The notes below the pieces were generated by a model. That model saw nothing but the letters and a program-made list of their open reading frames with translations, was not told where the DNA came from and ran no database searches. A program made the translations under genes and the position numbers. From Artocarpus heterophyllus (Eukaryota > Streptophyta > Magnoliopsida > Rosales > Moraceae): a DNA stretch of 64,000 nt. The stretch's first letter is position 1; the number at the start of each line of letters is the position of its first letter. The stretch spans positions 24,861,854-24,925,853 of the forward strand of contig CM046349.1 of the NCBI GenBank assembly GCA_025403435.1, given 5' to 3'. Positions 33,924 to 46,020 of this stretch are shown piece by piece.

Positions 33924-35220
33924 AAAGGAAGTTAAATTGATATTTTTGTCTAGCATAACTTGACGTACAAAACCGGGGGGGGGTGGGGGGTGGGGGGTGG
34001 GGGAGGGACAGAAAAGAAATTGGCCACAATGAAGGAGAATGGGTTAGTGGGACTACGAAAAGGGTTAATAAGAAGTCATAAAAGTCTCTGTCGAGTAGAG
34101 ATGAACTTGAGCCGATGACCTAAGAAAAGTCTAGCTTTGATTTATCTTTTCTTTTTGTTTATTTATTCTCTTATGCAGAAAAGAAGGTTGGAAAATAAAC
34201 GAAAAATTTACAAAAAGTCAGATTTTTAGAAACTAATAGTAAATTATATATGAAGTTTTAAAAAAATAAAGTAAATAATATATTTAAATAATTTAATTTT
34301 TAAAATAACCAAATACTCAATAATACTCCCACATCAAGCCTGACCTAATTTTTTTTCTTTTTTCATTTTTTCCCATCTTCCTCTCCTTTTCTCCATTTCT
34401 CTCTCTCTTTTTTTCTTGTCATTGATTCTCTCTCCTCCCCTGTTACTCTCTTTCTCTTCCCTTTCTCCGTTGCTCCATTTCTCTCTCTCTCTCTTTCTTG
34501 TTATTGATTCTCTCTCCTCCCCCCGTTACTCTTTTTCTCTTCCCTTTTTCTCCCTGTTTCTCTCTCTCTCCATGTTCCCCAAACTTCTTGTAGGCGCTAC
34601 CCTACACCGAGTTTTGGAATTAGCGATCGACGGATTTTTCATCTTCTTTAGTGAGAGCGACCAAGTCTAGAATTGCACTGACAGAGTGTCCTCTCTCTCC
34701 TCTGCTTTTTTGATCTTTCTCCTCCGGTTTACAAGCATTAGGGCTCATCACACCTGGTCGTGGTGGTCACAATTCATACCGTATCTGGCTTCACGAGATT
34801 ATATTTTATGGTGATTAAGAAGCTTCGACTTGGGTGATGACTCACGGTGAAGATCTGGGTGCGACATGATGAGATATGTAGAAAATGAAGAACAAAGGTT
34901 CAATGTCCACTGTAGTCGTGAAGCTAGATCTGATCTCTTGCTTACAGATCGTAAAGTTGTATATCCTCCTGCCATTTGCTGTTGGAGCTTGAGTGAACAT
35001 CTAATCTGCCATGGTCTCCTTCATCACCATTGCTACTGTGACGGAATTGCAAGATACTGAGAAGCAAAGAGAGAGAAAATCTAAAAAAAAAGATATTATA
35101 ATAAAGAAAAAACTCAGTGTTTTGTTTTTATAATTGATATTATTATTATTATTATTTTTTACGATTGTCTTGTTGTATTTCTTTTTGAAAAGATTTTATA
35201 TACTACGAAATACGATATTA
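33924..35220. other. No gene seen; G-run and pyrimidine-rich DNA
   Basis: Holds a G-rich run (33974-34010), an AT-rich stretch, a CT-rich low-complexity block (34345-34575) and a more balanced 34580-35060 segment with short frames up to 84 aa that I do not recognise. An (ATT)n run lies at about 35139-35158. It may be further transposon debris, but no ends were found. Confidence 0.5.
33974..34010 (+). repeat. G-rich run with quadruplex potential
   Basis: G9-T-G6-T-G6-T-G5-A-G3, five runs of three or more G in 37 bases, in otherwise AT-rich DNA. Confidence 0.9.
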
Positions 35221-35279
35221 ATTGGTAAACACAATATTTCTACGCTACCGGGAACATTGTTATTGCCGATGGTTCTATG

Positions 35280-35745
35280 ACATCGCATATAAATTTTGTA
35301 TTCACACGAAAATACAGTACATATATGTTAATATTGTACATCCTAGGTCTAGCGAGGTTGCCTATAAATTTTATATTTACATAAAAATATTGTGTATATA
35401 TATGTTAATGTCGCTGACAACACCGTCAGTTCCAATGATGTGCGGCAATATTTTTGGTAAATTTTTATATTTATAAGAAAATACAATATTTACATAAGAC
35501 ATTTTTTGGGTCTTGCAAGGTTATTAGTAAATTTTTGTATTTACATAAAAATACAGTATTTACATGTTAATACTATATTTCTCGGCCGGCCATAGACTAA
35601 TATCTTGGATAAATTTTTATATATATATGGAAATACAATATTTACATAGTAATGCCACTGGTGTCAGAGGTAATTGACGATGTTATTGGTAAATTTTTTA
35701 TTATTTAGAAATACAGTATTAATATGTAAATATTATATTTCCAGC
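35280..35745. repeat. Degenerate tandem repeat, about 75-90 bp units
   Basis: Six diverged units begin near 35289, 35365, 35457, 35529, 35610 and 35691. Each contains TAAATTTTT(A/G)TATTTA, then AAAATACA(A/G)TATTTACAT, then a variable GC-richer part with words like CCGATGG, GTCGCTGACAAC or CACGTCAATGCC. The unit structure is clear, its origin unknown. Confidence 0.7.
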
Positions 35746-37556
35746 CACGTCAATGCCGACAATGGAAGAGGGTGAGAGAAGGAGAGGAGAAAGAGGTAAG
35801 GGCATTTTAGGGTTTTTGTTATCAGTTTTTCTTGAGATAAATCTCAATTTCTCATGATATGCTATTTATTACACATTTTAAAAACATATGATATTATTTA
35901 ATAATTCTCACCCTAAATATGCTACTTGGCTCTTTCTTTCAAAAATAAAATAAGGTATAACCAAATTTAGATTTTGTGCCATGTATTTCAAAGTTATTTA
36001 AAAGTTAACCATAAATTTTGGATTGCTGCATTTTTATGTATTTATGTAAGATTGTCAATTTATTTAGTTGATCTCAGTATTATTTCTCAGTCAACTGCCT
36101 ATTTGAACTTGTGAAATTTTAAGAATACTTTTAATCAAAGACCATAATTTGGTTTGGTTACATAGTAATATGTCATTAATAAAAAGGCATGCTCTCAAAA
36201 GTTTACAGGTTGAAATAGACAATTAATTGAGAAACCATATAGATTAAGACAATGAAAAGGTATAAAATCACTACGGTTCAAATGTATGGCACAATTTTTT
36301 AATAATCTCAAAATACATGGCATACAAATGTAAATATCCCCAAAAATTTTTCTCATTGCCCTAAGATCATTTCTAATACAAATACTAATGTCAATGTCTA
36401 TATTTGATTCAAAAAGTGACAATGTTATATTTGAAATGTTATTTTCATTTGTGCTTTAATTACAATGCAACTTGAAATGCTATGTCAACTTTTGTCATAA
36501 ACATTATGTTTTGAATGCTATAAAAATAACAGTGTATTTGACATTCTCAGTTCAAACCAAAATTTTTAGTTGTTACAATATAAAGTTCTCGCATGCTACA
36601 GTGTTAAACAAAAATACACTACAGTATAAAGCTCTCATATGCTTTATACTACAGTGTTTTTACAATTGGTTCCAGTGTTAAGCAAAAATAACGTATAGAT
36701 TTTTAATTGTAAAATTATTTAAAAATGCTAATGTTAGAAAATCTATAATTTTTTGAGAGGAATGTGCTGTATGATATGTTCGGGATATATGTTATTAGCT
36801 CGCATGGTCCCCCCTGAAGGTATTGAACGGCAACCTAAGTACCTAGCAGAAGTATTCGAAATGCTAACAAGGGACAATGTAGCCTTTTTGTACTAGGCTG
36901 AAACTTACAATATATACACTCGTAAATCAACAACACGAGGGAATTAATCACCAAATGTGATTATTTGATAGACAGACGAATATTGTAAATGTTCCAATGT
37001 GACAGCCCTGTCATATATCCTTTGTAGATGTACATATTTGATGTTATACATTTAGTCACTGTTACTTTTAAGTGCATTTGTAGTACAAGGTTCTCAATAT
37101 TGTCTACAGTGATGATTGTTACCAATTACCCAATGTTGATTTGGATAAGTTTTACTTATCTCTCAAACCAAATGAACTTGCTTATTAGATTGGTTCCATA
37201 CACAAAAAAAAAAAAAAAATGACCTTATTAAAATGGGGACAGGCAGTTTCACATGGGCTTGTGCTTACCGCGTACATTAATGGTACAACTCAGCATTACT
37301 GAAACATCATATTCATTTACTTTCCAATATTCAATGTTTTAGAGATAAAGGCGACCAAGTACTTGAACTTGTGAAATTATCGGCCCCTCTGATATTGGTA
37401 AAGAGAATCAGCTTTTTGAAAGTTAATTATAACCTCTAATATTATTGGTTATAAAATATTAAAATTAACGTGGGCGGATGATAAGTGAGCCAGTGGGTTG
37501 ATGTGTTTGTTGCGACTCGTGACCGTGCCTTGTACACAAGGGATCAGGACCACGTT
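35746..37556. other. No gene seen; AT-rich DNA
   Basis: Only short chance frames up to 75 aa. Inverted TACAGT/ACTGTA words occur around 36590-36680. I see no transposon ends and no coding similarity. Confidence 0.5.
37552..37556. other. Target-site duplication of solo LTR E, left copy (ACGTT)
   Basis: ACGTT before TGTGACG; the matching copy is at 41966-41970. Confidence 0.88.
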
Positions 37557-39431
37557 TGTGACGATCCACTTTTTTAAATAATTACTTAATTTTTTTAAAC
37601 ATTATTTTTTTAAATATTAATCTTATAAGGTGTTTGAAAGGGTGGTGGAAACCAGTGATGGGAACCACTTTTACTGTAGCATGTGAGAGTTTTATACTGT
37701 AGTATATTTTTTTATTGTTACTGTAGCATGTGAGAGCTTTACACTATTCATAACTGATATTGTGTGGGAACCATTACTTACTTAGTAAGAAAAATACTGA
37801 ATAATTTTTTTTTTCTCTTTATATCTTGCTTTAAAACGTTCATAACAACTATTGCAACTTCTGTCGCAATTTAAGTTGAGACGTTGCTCAACACTTGACT
37901 TTAAAACCATTTCAAATCGTTTCTGAAAACATAATAAGAAACATTAATTAAATCATAGCTTAAAACTTCACTTTATAATTACATAAAATATTTTGTAAAA
38001 TGTATCTTAAAACTTTAAAAATATTTCTTAGAACTTTGATTTTCTTAAGACTTTGAAAACACCATATCAAATAGTGAGAAAACATTTTATTTGCATAGCG
38101 GAAGCATATCGTAGTGATATCTATACCTAAATCTTTACATCTGCCTTCCACAGCACCCAGCTCTTTTAACAGGTCCTACTGGTCACCCATAGGACTACCT
38201 ACAGCATGAAGATACTTTTAATGAGCTTTCGCTCAGTAAGTTCAAATGTAAACTCTCAAATCATTTTAACATGCTTTAAAAACTTTTCTCTTAAAAAGTT
38301 TTTCGTAAACATTTTTGAAAACGTTTTTCATAAATGTTTTTTCATAAAACATTTGTTGAATGTTTTTCATAAAACGCCATTTATAAACATTTTCTTGTAA
38401 ACATGAAAATGTTTTTCATAAACACTTAATATAAAACATTCTTTAGAATGTGTTTCATAACATAAAAATATTTCATAACAAAGAAAACAAGCAACATCAG
38501 AATGCATGTTTCTATTTATGCTCAATCATGGACTTTCAATTATGAGCATCTGATAAACCTTCTTTTCTTACTTTAACTTTCTATCTTTGTTCCTTATATT
38601 TCCTTATCTTACTTTAGTGTTCGTACCAACATCATCAATAATGAGATCATAAACATAATGCTTCCCTTGTGGAAGACTTGAGACCATCAAACACCGAGGT
38701 CATGTACTTCACATCAAGGAGGTCAAACTTTAACTTCACTTGTATACCTCACATCAAGGAGGCTGGTATGACACTTTCTTTTTATCTTTACTTTATCTTC
38801 TTATTAACTTTAGTGATCATATCAAATGCAATCACATTATATGCAAACACATTTGCAAATCATAGTTGTTTTCTTTGAAACTTATTACATAACAAATACA
38901 ACATAAAACTAATTACTTAAACTGTAAAACATTATGTATTAACAGAATGCAAAACATACTTTAAACATAATTTTTGTAAATACATTGTAAACTTTTACTT
39001 GACCTTTTAAAATTTTATGCACATCAAATGCAATCATGCTTTAACATAATAGTTGCAAATACATTGCAAATCTTGATTTAAACTTTAAAACTTTTTGCAT
39101 AATAAATACAAACATACTTTTAAAAACAACTTGTGTAATAGTTGCAAACACATTTACAAACATATATATATATATATATAAACATTTGAAAACTATTTAC
39201 TTCATGTTGTGGGTGAGGTTTGAAACTCACCTGATTCTAGCTCTAACCTCCCATATCCTTCATTTTCCCTTCATTAGTCGGCCTCTGTATCCTGATCATA
39301 TGACACCCAACTAATTAGCTAACTTTTATTACCAATCTACTCGATTGATAGCATAACTTAAAGATTAAACATTCATTCCCTTTTTTCATAACTCGGTATA
39401 CTATTGGTTTACCCTTTTCTTTACTTAAATT

Positions 39432-39560
39432 TGTAACCCATCGGGTTACCTTTTCCTTTGCTTAATTATATAACCAATGTGTTACCATTCTTTCTACTTA
39501 GCTCTGTAACCCACCAGGTTACCTCTTTCTTTACTTAATTTTGTAACCCACTGGGTTACT
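39432..39560. repeat. Palindrome array, GTAACCCA-NN-GGGTTAC type, in LTR E
   Basis: Four units at a spacing of about 35-40 bp: GTAACCCATCGGGTTAC, ATAACCAATGTGTTAC, GTAACCCACCAGGTTAC and GTAACCCACTGGGTTAC, with a weaker one at about 39393-39413. Between them lie T/C-rich spacers with repeated TTTACTTAATTT. It is a third family of palindromes, unlike those of B, C, D and H. Confidence 0.88.
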
Positions 39561-41329
39561 TTTGTTTTTAAGCGTCTCTTAGTTAAATTTCCCGTCTCAC
39601 TGGTGGTTTCATTACTTAACATATTATGAAACATTTTTCGTCTAAAAGTGTTTTGCCAATTCGGAGTGTTCGACTCCGTTCTAACTGTTTTCTCAAAAAT
39701 GACGATTTTACCCTTATCGGGTTTTTCGTCTATTTCGTAACTTTACAAAACTCATTGTTTAACCTTACCGTTCCATTACCCATGTATTACGAAAAAATTC
39801 CCACTAAGGAACGTTTCCTAATATTGGGTGTTTTGGGTCCGTTTTGACATTTTTCATAAAATGACCATTTTGCCCTTAACGTTCATTTCTTTTCTTTACT
39901 TGACTAAACTTTAAATCCTTTAAAACTTAGCATCTATGATTACTCACTACTCACAGCAGTGCAGGAACCTAATGTTCCTTGGTGAAAACCCAGTTTCACA
40001 TAATTTTACAGTTTTAGCCCGAAACACAAATATATTTATATTTTTGCCTCTAGAACCAAAAGTGACCAATTAATACAATAATGTTTTGTTTTTTGCAAGG
40101 AATAAAACTTACAAAAGTACCATGGTCGAATTCTAAACATTTGATAACGTTTCCATTTCATGAAATTTTGTGCCCAAAATTTCGTAAAATACACAACTTC
40201 TCAACTGAGCAGAATTTTGATAAACTGTCTACATTGTCCTAACAATTTCTATACGTTCTACAACTTTTATGTTTTAACCTTCTTGAAATTCCAACATTAA
40301 AGTGAAATTTTTGGTTGATTTTCAAATCTACTGAGAATTAGCCAAACTTTGCAATTTAGCCCTTTTGAAATTTTACAAAAGTTTATTTATAAAACTTTAT
40401 TCACAAAAGTTGTTTCCCTTATTGTGTTTGTAAATTCCAGACCTTATTTAGAACATAATTTGGCCTCTAAGGCCGTCAAAATTCCATTCCCTTGAAACTA
40501 GTTAAACTTTGGATCAAATACAAAGTTTTAACAATTTTCCACTTTTAAACCTAAAACCCTTACTTTTTTTGTTTCTATCATCATCATCATCATCAATCTG
40601 AAACATAAACCAATCATACTATAATGTCTATTTTACATGCCATAGCTCAAACATTTCATCAAACACTTGGCATACATGTTATAACATAAACTTTTCAAGT
40701 ATAAAGTTTAGAAATTTATCTAAACTTTGTCAACCTTTTTGATCCTCCTTTGCCAAGCTCAAACTTTTTCATGTCTTCTCCACAAAAGCCATGACAAAAC
40801 CCCAATCAAAACCTATCTACAGCTTGAAGAAAATCACTAAAATCCATAAGAAAAAGCTTGAACTTTTACCTTAAAACTTTCTTGTTCTTTCTCCTTGCAT
40901 TTACTTTTGCTTCAAATCATAACTTGGAGGCTTGAATTCCATCAAAAATTTGAGAAAGAGATGCCTAGACGGGGACGGTTTTTGGAGGAAAAGGATAAGC
41001 ATTTTTTTTTTTTTTGGTTTCTTACTTCATGAAACAAATGTTAAACAAAGCTTGATTTTTATAACTTTGATGACTCACCTCCCTTAGTTATCACTTGCCA
41101 TTATTTGGGGGCTAAAGTTTGCCTAATCTTGGCAGCATTAAATTGGCCACATCAAGGGGTATTTTTGGTAATTTTCCACCATATTTGATGACTACCAAAA
41201 TTAGTCATCTTTGTTAAAAAGTTGGGGAAATTTTGGCATGGTGGGATTGGTCCACATCAAGGGGGGTGTGGTGGCAAGTTCCTATCCATTTGAGTTTCCA
41301 ATGGTGGGTCCTATATTTTTACACAGTCT

Positions 41330-41740
41330 AAATTTATACTAGCAGTATTTTCCTATACTGTCTGTATTCTTTTCCATACATTTCATGAGGTCCCACAACC
41401 TCCCATACTTATTTACATCCATAACATAATGTAATTCCAATATTATCTAACTTTGTACAGTCTAAATTTATACTGACAGTGTTTTTCTTATACTGCTAGT
41501 ATTTTCTCTATACTACGACAACATTCTTTATTCATCCATATTCTCCAAACAATATTATTCTTATACTGTTTTAATTTAAATAGTCTAATTTTTATACTGC
41601 TTAACCTTAAACAGTATAATTTCTGCATTGTATTACTTTTGTAGTGGAATTTTCATACTACATAACTTTATCAGTGTACTTCCTTACATTGTATTATTTT
41701 AATACTGTATAATTTTTCCTATTGTTATATAGTATTTTTC
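41330..41740. repeat. Dispersed TATACTG/CAGTATA inverted words at the end of LTR E
   Basis: ACAGTCTAAATTTATACT occurs twice (41322-41339 and 41457-41474), and at least ten TATACTG, CAGTAT or ACTGTAT words crowd about 400 bp, in both orientations. This would be U3 on the minus strand. Confidence 0.65.
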
Positions 41741-41965
41741 TTAAACTGTGTTTTTTATCTTAACATTTGTTGCAACACAATTTGCAACAATTAAGCTTTC
41801 TAGCTTATTTCCATGTCATTCCTTCTTTATTTAAGGCTATGGCATGATTTTTAACCGTAGAAATCTCTTTTTTTTGCTTTTATGGACTTTATCATATAAA
41901 CTAGATTAAACAATAATCTCTAAATTATTGCATTTTTAACACACTAAAAATATTTGGGTATTACA

Positions 41966-42304
41966 ACGTTAATTATGTATACACGCATATATCTATAATC
42001 TATAACATCTATAACATCTATAACATTTATAATCTATAGCATATATAGAAAGAAGAGTGTGGCTGCATTTTTTTATTATTATTATTCTTCAACCATGTAA
42101 TTCAATAGCCCATATCAACTACTTTTTTTTACTTGGTATAGGTTTACCCATATGTATATGCATTCTCTCTCGTCTCATGATTCAATCTTGTTTGTATATT
42201 TTATTTAATCTCATTTCACTTTTTCTTAATATTTTTTGTTCAGCTTTTTTCTAAACATAAATATATATACTATTTATGTTTGCTACTTTTTGGGAGGTCA
42301 CAGA
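41966..42304. other. Spacer between solo LTR E and copia F, no gene
   Basis: Starts with the right ACGTT duplication of E (41966-41970), followed by a short ATCTATAAC tandem run (41990-42045) and AT-rich sequence. Nothing else seen. Confidence 0.6.
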
Positions 42305-42778
42305 TGGTTGGTGCAGTTATAGGAACAAAATTTACTGATAAAAACCATCATCAAATCCCAAGACTTATGTTACTTCATCGAGAAATATTGCGGAAGCATA
42401 CCTGAATCTATTAGAACGGTTGAATTCTTGGTTCTTGATCTTTTGAGTCAAGAATGTCTGATTTCTTTGTGAGGATGTTTTCTTTCTCTTTCTTTTACGT
42501 GATGAGATGCGTAAAAAGATACGTGATATTTTGACTCAGGGACCACAATCATTTATAATATTTTAACTTTTCCTTATTTCTATTTTGGCCCATCATAAAA
42601 ATAGAAATTATACTTTAGGTCTCTACACATAATTTTATACCCACACTTTATGAGATGCTTTAAAACCTAAAACTTTACACTTTATTAGATCACTTAAATT
42701 AGGCCAACTTTATCTGATAGCATTAATACACATTTATTTAATATATTAGCCCACAAATTATTGGAATTAATTCCAACA
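42305..42778 (-). repeat. 3' LTR of element F
   Basis: About 474 bp. The minus-strand start TGTTGGAATTAATTCC at 42778 lies next to a polypurine tract (ATCTCTCACTTGG in plus coordinates, 42779-42791). The left edge near GGTTGGTGCAG is estimated from the mirror-image terminus, because no second LTR is visible. Confidence 0.65.
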
Positions 42779-43249
42779 ATCTCTCACTTGGGCTATATAT
42801 ATGAAACTTTATAAATGTAAATTATACCTTATGAGCTCATGAATTGTGCTATCATTACCAAAAACATCTCCAATCAATCGGTCCATCAATTATATCGATA
42901 TAGGATCAAAGCGGTCTTCGTTACATTTAACATAACTAAACCTATCAGTGGTCACGTATATTAATATAACGAACGACATGGATCAAGTATGGATGTGTAA
43001 CAAGGAAATTTCATGCAATGTGACCTTAACATGCCTTTTTCCTATTGGTCTAACCTTACTCTTTAGTTAGATCAAATCAAACATATACAGAGTGACAGTA
43101 AACTGTAAACTTTATTTCTGTAGAAAATAACCATAAACTGTGTCTACAATAAGAAAGCATCTAAAATACAAACTCCCACTAAAATGACATATCCTTAAGA
43201 AATGCAACACCCATTTGAGCAGTGTGTCATGAAAGACCTTGGGTAGTAC

Positions 43250-43699
43250 TCATTTCGCAAGCGGATCTGCAACCATAGAGTTTGTCCCAATGTGCTCTAT
43301 AGACACCTGATCATTCTGTACTCTTTCTTTAACAACAAGGAACTTAACGTCTATATGCTTCGACTTTGTTGAGCTCCTGTTGTTATTGGAATATAGCACT
43401 GCTGACTTATTGTCACAAAATATCTTAAGTGGTCTTTCAATTCCATCCACAATTCGCAGCCCAATGACAAAATTCCGTAGTCATATCCCATGGTTGGATG
43501 CCTCATAACATGCTATAAACTCTACTACCATGGTGGAGGAAGCTATTAGTGTCTGCTTAGCACTCTTCCAAGAAATAGCTCCTCTAGCTAGTAGGTAGAT
43601 ATGGCCTGATGTGGATTTTTGACTGTCTTGGCACCCAGCAAAATCAGAATCTGAACACCCAATGATCTCCAACTGATTCGATCTTCTATGTGTGAGCAT
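43250..43699 (-). pseudogene. Element F RNase H
   Basis: Two frames: GCSDSDFAGCQDSQKSTSGH with ASSTMVVEFIACYEA, and FCDNKSAVLYSNNN with STKSKHIDVKFLVVKE ...GTNSMVADPLAK. These are the ordered RNase H blocks of copia elements, with one break near 43470. The catalytic Glu region (usually a TEAEY-like block) reads MVVEFIA. Confidence 0.88.
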
Positions 43700-43747
43700 G
43701 TAATCCTTCGTTCTCTATAAATACTGCATGACTCGTTTGGCTGCTTT

Positions 43748-44690
43748 CTAATGATCCATCCTTGGATTACTTAAGTATCTACCCAACATCCCTGTAAAGT
43801 ATGTAATATATGGACGTGTACAAACCTGAGCATACATTAGACTCCCTACTGCTGATGCATAAGAAATCTTTTGCATTTCCTTAACCTCAAAATCATTCTT
43901 AGGGCACTGATTGAGACTAAACCTGTCTCCCTTAGCAACAGGGGTGTCACTTAGTTTACAATCTTGCATGCCAAATCTCTTAAGTACCTTCTCGATAGAG
44001 CTCTTTTGTGATAATCCAAGTATACCCCGAGAGCGATCTCGGTGTATCTGTATGCCTAATACAAAAGAGGCGTTATTAAGATCCTTCATCTTAAATTTCT
44101 TTGATAAAAATCTCTTGGTTTCGTGCAATAAGCCTATATCATTGCTGGCAAGCAATATGTCATCGACATATAAAACCAGGAAAATATACTTACTCCCACT
44201 AAACTTATGGTATATGCAATTATCAACCATATTCATCTCAAAACCGAACGAGATGATAACCTAATGAAATTTGTAACACCATTGACGAGACGCCTGCTTA
44301 AGCCCATAGATGGATTTCTTTAATTTGCAAACCATCTTCTTTGAGTCTCCCGACACAAAGTTTTTTAGTTGCACCATATAAATTGTCTCATCAATGTCGC
44401 CATTGAGAAACACAGTCTTAACATCCATCTAGTGAAGCTCAAGATCAAAATGTGCCACCAATGCCATTATAGTCCTAAAAGACTCTTTTGAAGAAACTGA
44501 AGAGAAAGTCTCTTTATAGTCAATGCCTTCCTTTTGAGTAAAGCCCTTTGCAACAAGATGAGCCTTATACCTCTCCACATCGCCCTTCGAATCCCTCTTG
44601 GTCTTAAATATCTATTTGCAACCAATGGGTTTTGCACTTCAGGCAACGGGACAAGATCCCAAATGTCATTGTCTTTCATGGACTTTATCT
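43748..44690 (-). pseudogene. Element F reverse transcriptase
   Basis: The 43748-44236 frame carries the catalytic YVDDILLASND, then SFVLGIQIHRDRSRG, SYASAVGSLMYAQVCTRP. The N-terminal half, above 44237, is broken by stops but still shows RT pieces up to about 44690. The catalytic aspartates survive. Confidence 0.87.
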
Positions 44691-46020
44691 CCTCATTCAT
44701 GATATCAATCCACTCTTGAGATTTAGAACTTTCCATGGCTTGACAGAAGCTGATTGGATCATCTTCCACCACTCCAATGTCAACCTCATGTTCTTGGAGA
44801 AATATGATGTAATCATCAGTAATCGCACTTCTCCTTTCTCTAGTGGATCTTCTTAATGGCATAGGTTCTTGAGGTGGAAGAGTTTGTTCTTTTGGAACAA
44901 TTTCTAGAATGGGAGGTTCTTCGACATTGTCTTGATTTGGATCTACTTCTTGAACAATGTCAGGAATAGGAACCTGATCAATGTCAATAATAGCTGCGGG
45001 AATATCAAAATGTTCCTTTTCAAAGAAAAAGTCCTTAACCCTATCTCCCCACGCAAACTTGACATCCTCAAAGAACCATGCAGTTCCCGTCTCAAAAATC
45101 AACTTAGTCATGGGATCATAAAATATGTAACCCCTTGACCTCTCAGAGTATCCAATAAAATAGCAGCTGACAGTTCTGGAGTCCAGTCTCCTTTCATTAG
45201 GCCTATAAGGCTTTGCCTCGGCTGGACAACCCCAAATGTGCAAGTGATTCAAACTAGGCTTCTTGCCTGTCTAAAGCTCATAAGGGGTTTTGGCAGTTGC
45301 TTTAGTTGGAACTTTGTTGAGTAGTAAGCTGCAGTCTTTAAGACTTCTCCCCAGAGAGATTCTGGCAAGGTAGAGTGACTAATCATAGTCCTCATCATGT
45401 CCTTAAGTGTTCTGTCTTGCCTCTCAGCAATACCATTCATGCTAGGTGATCTTGGCATTGTGTACTGTGGAAAGATACCGCACTCCTCTAGGAATTTAGG
45501 AAATGGTCTTGGACGTTGTTCAACTGAACCGTCATATCTGCCACAGCATTCAGCACCACGGTTAGATCTAACATTTTGAATGCTTTTGCTGAGTTGGTTC
45601 TCAACTTAGCCTTATAACTCTTAAACACATCCAGTGATTGGGACTTCTCATGAATGAGATACAATTAGCAATATCGTGAGAAATCATCAATGAACGTAAT
45701 AAAATATTGTTGACCATTCCAAGAAGTCATAAGGAATGGCCCACAAATATCCGTATGAATTAGTTCTAAGACGTCTGAAGTCCTGTTGGCAGCTAATCTC
45801 TTTATGTTTGTCTATTTCCCCTTTATGCAATTAACACAAATTTCAATTTCTGTAAAATCAAGGGGATCAAGAATCCCATTAGACACAAGTCTCTCTATTC
45901 TCTGCTTGGAGATATGACCTAATCTCTTATGCCATAATGAAGCAAAATTCTGATTGGTTAATTTTCGTTTTACACCACGTGTACTTATTTGCAAGGTTTC
46001 ATTAAATGAGGCAACTGTAT
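44467..46020 (-). pseudogene. Element F integrase with linker into RT
   Basis: From the right: HKRLGHISKQRIERLVSNGIL and CVNCIKGK (zinc-binding N-terminal part, 45812-46020), a broken core, NGIAERQDRTLKDMMRTMISH with the catalytic Glu (45249-45458), then HIWGCPAEAKPYRPNERR and the acidic linker LRRSTRERRSAITDDYI. The 44467-45252 frame runs from the integrase end into the start of RT (DPISFCQAMESSKSQEWIDIMNEE). Confidence 0.86.
46016..46020. other. Target-site duplication of solo LTR G, left copy (TGTAT)
   Basis: TGTAT here and CGTAT at 46650-46654, one mismatch. Removing 46021-46649 and one copy joins the copia protein coding parts without a gap in the protein alignment. Confidence 0.75.

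Larger units (their letters stand above)
37557..41965 (-). repeat. Element E: 4.4-kb solo chromovirus-type LTR
   Basis: 4,409 bp from TGTGACGATCC to GGGTATTACA, flanked by perfect ACGTT duplications. No coding region, primer site or internal direct repeat of LTR size, so a solo LTR left by recombination is the best reading. Its ends resemble those of element D (TGTCACG...GTTACA), and it holds the same kind of block as D (GAGCTTTCGCTCAGTAAG at 38220-38237; GAGCGAAAGGCTCAGTAGG in D), which sets the orientation as minus. It carries GTAACCC palindromes (39432-39560). A large LTR-retrotransposon derivative without genes is the alternative. Confidence 0.8.

Noticed and set aside
34416..34670. 84-aa Ser/Leu-rich ORF
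   Set aside because: Translation of a CT-rich low-complexity tract.
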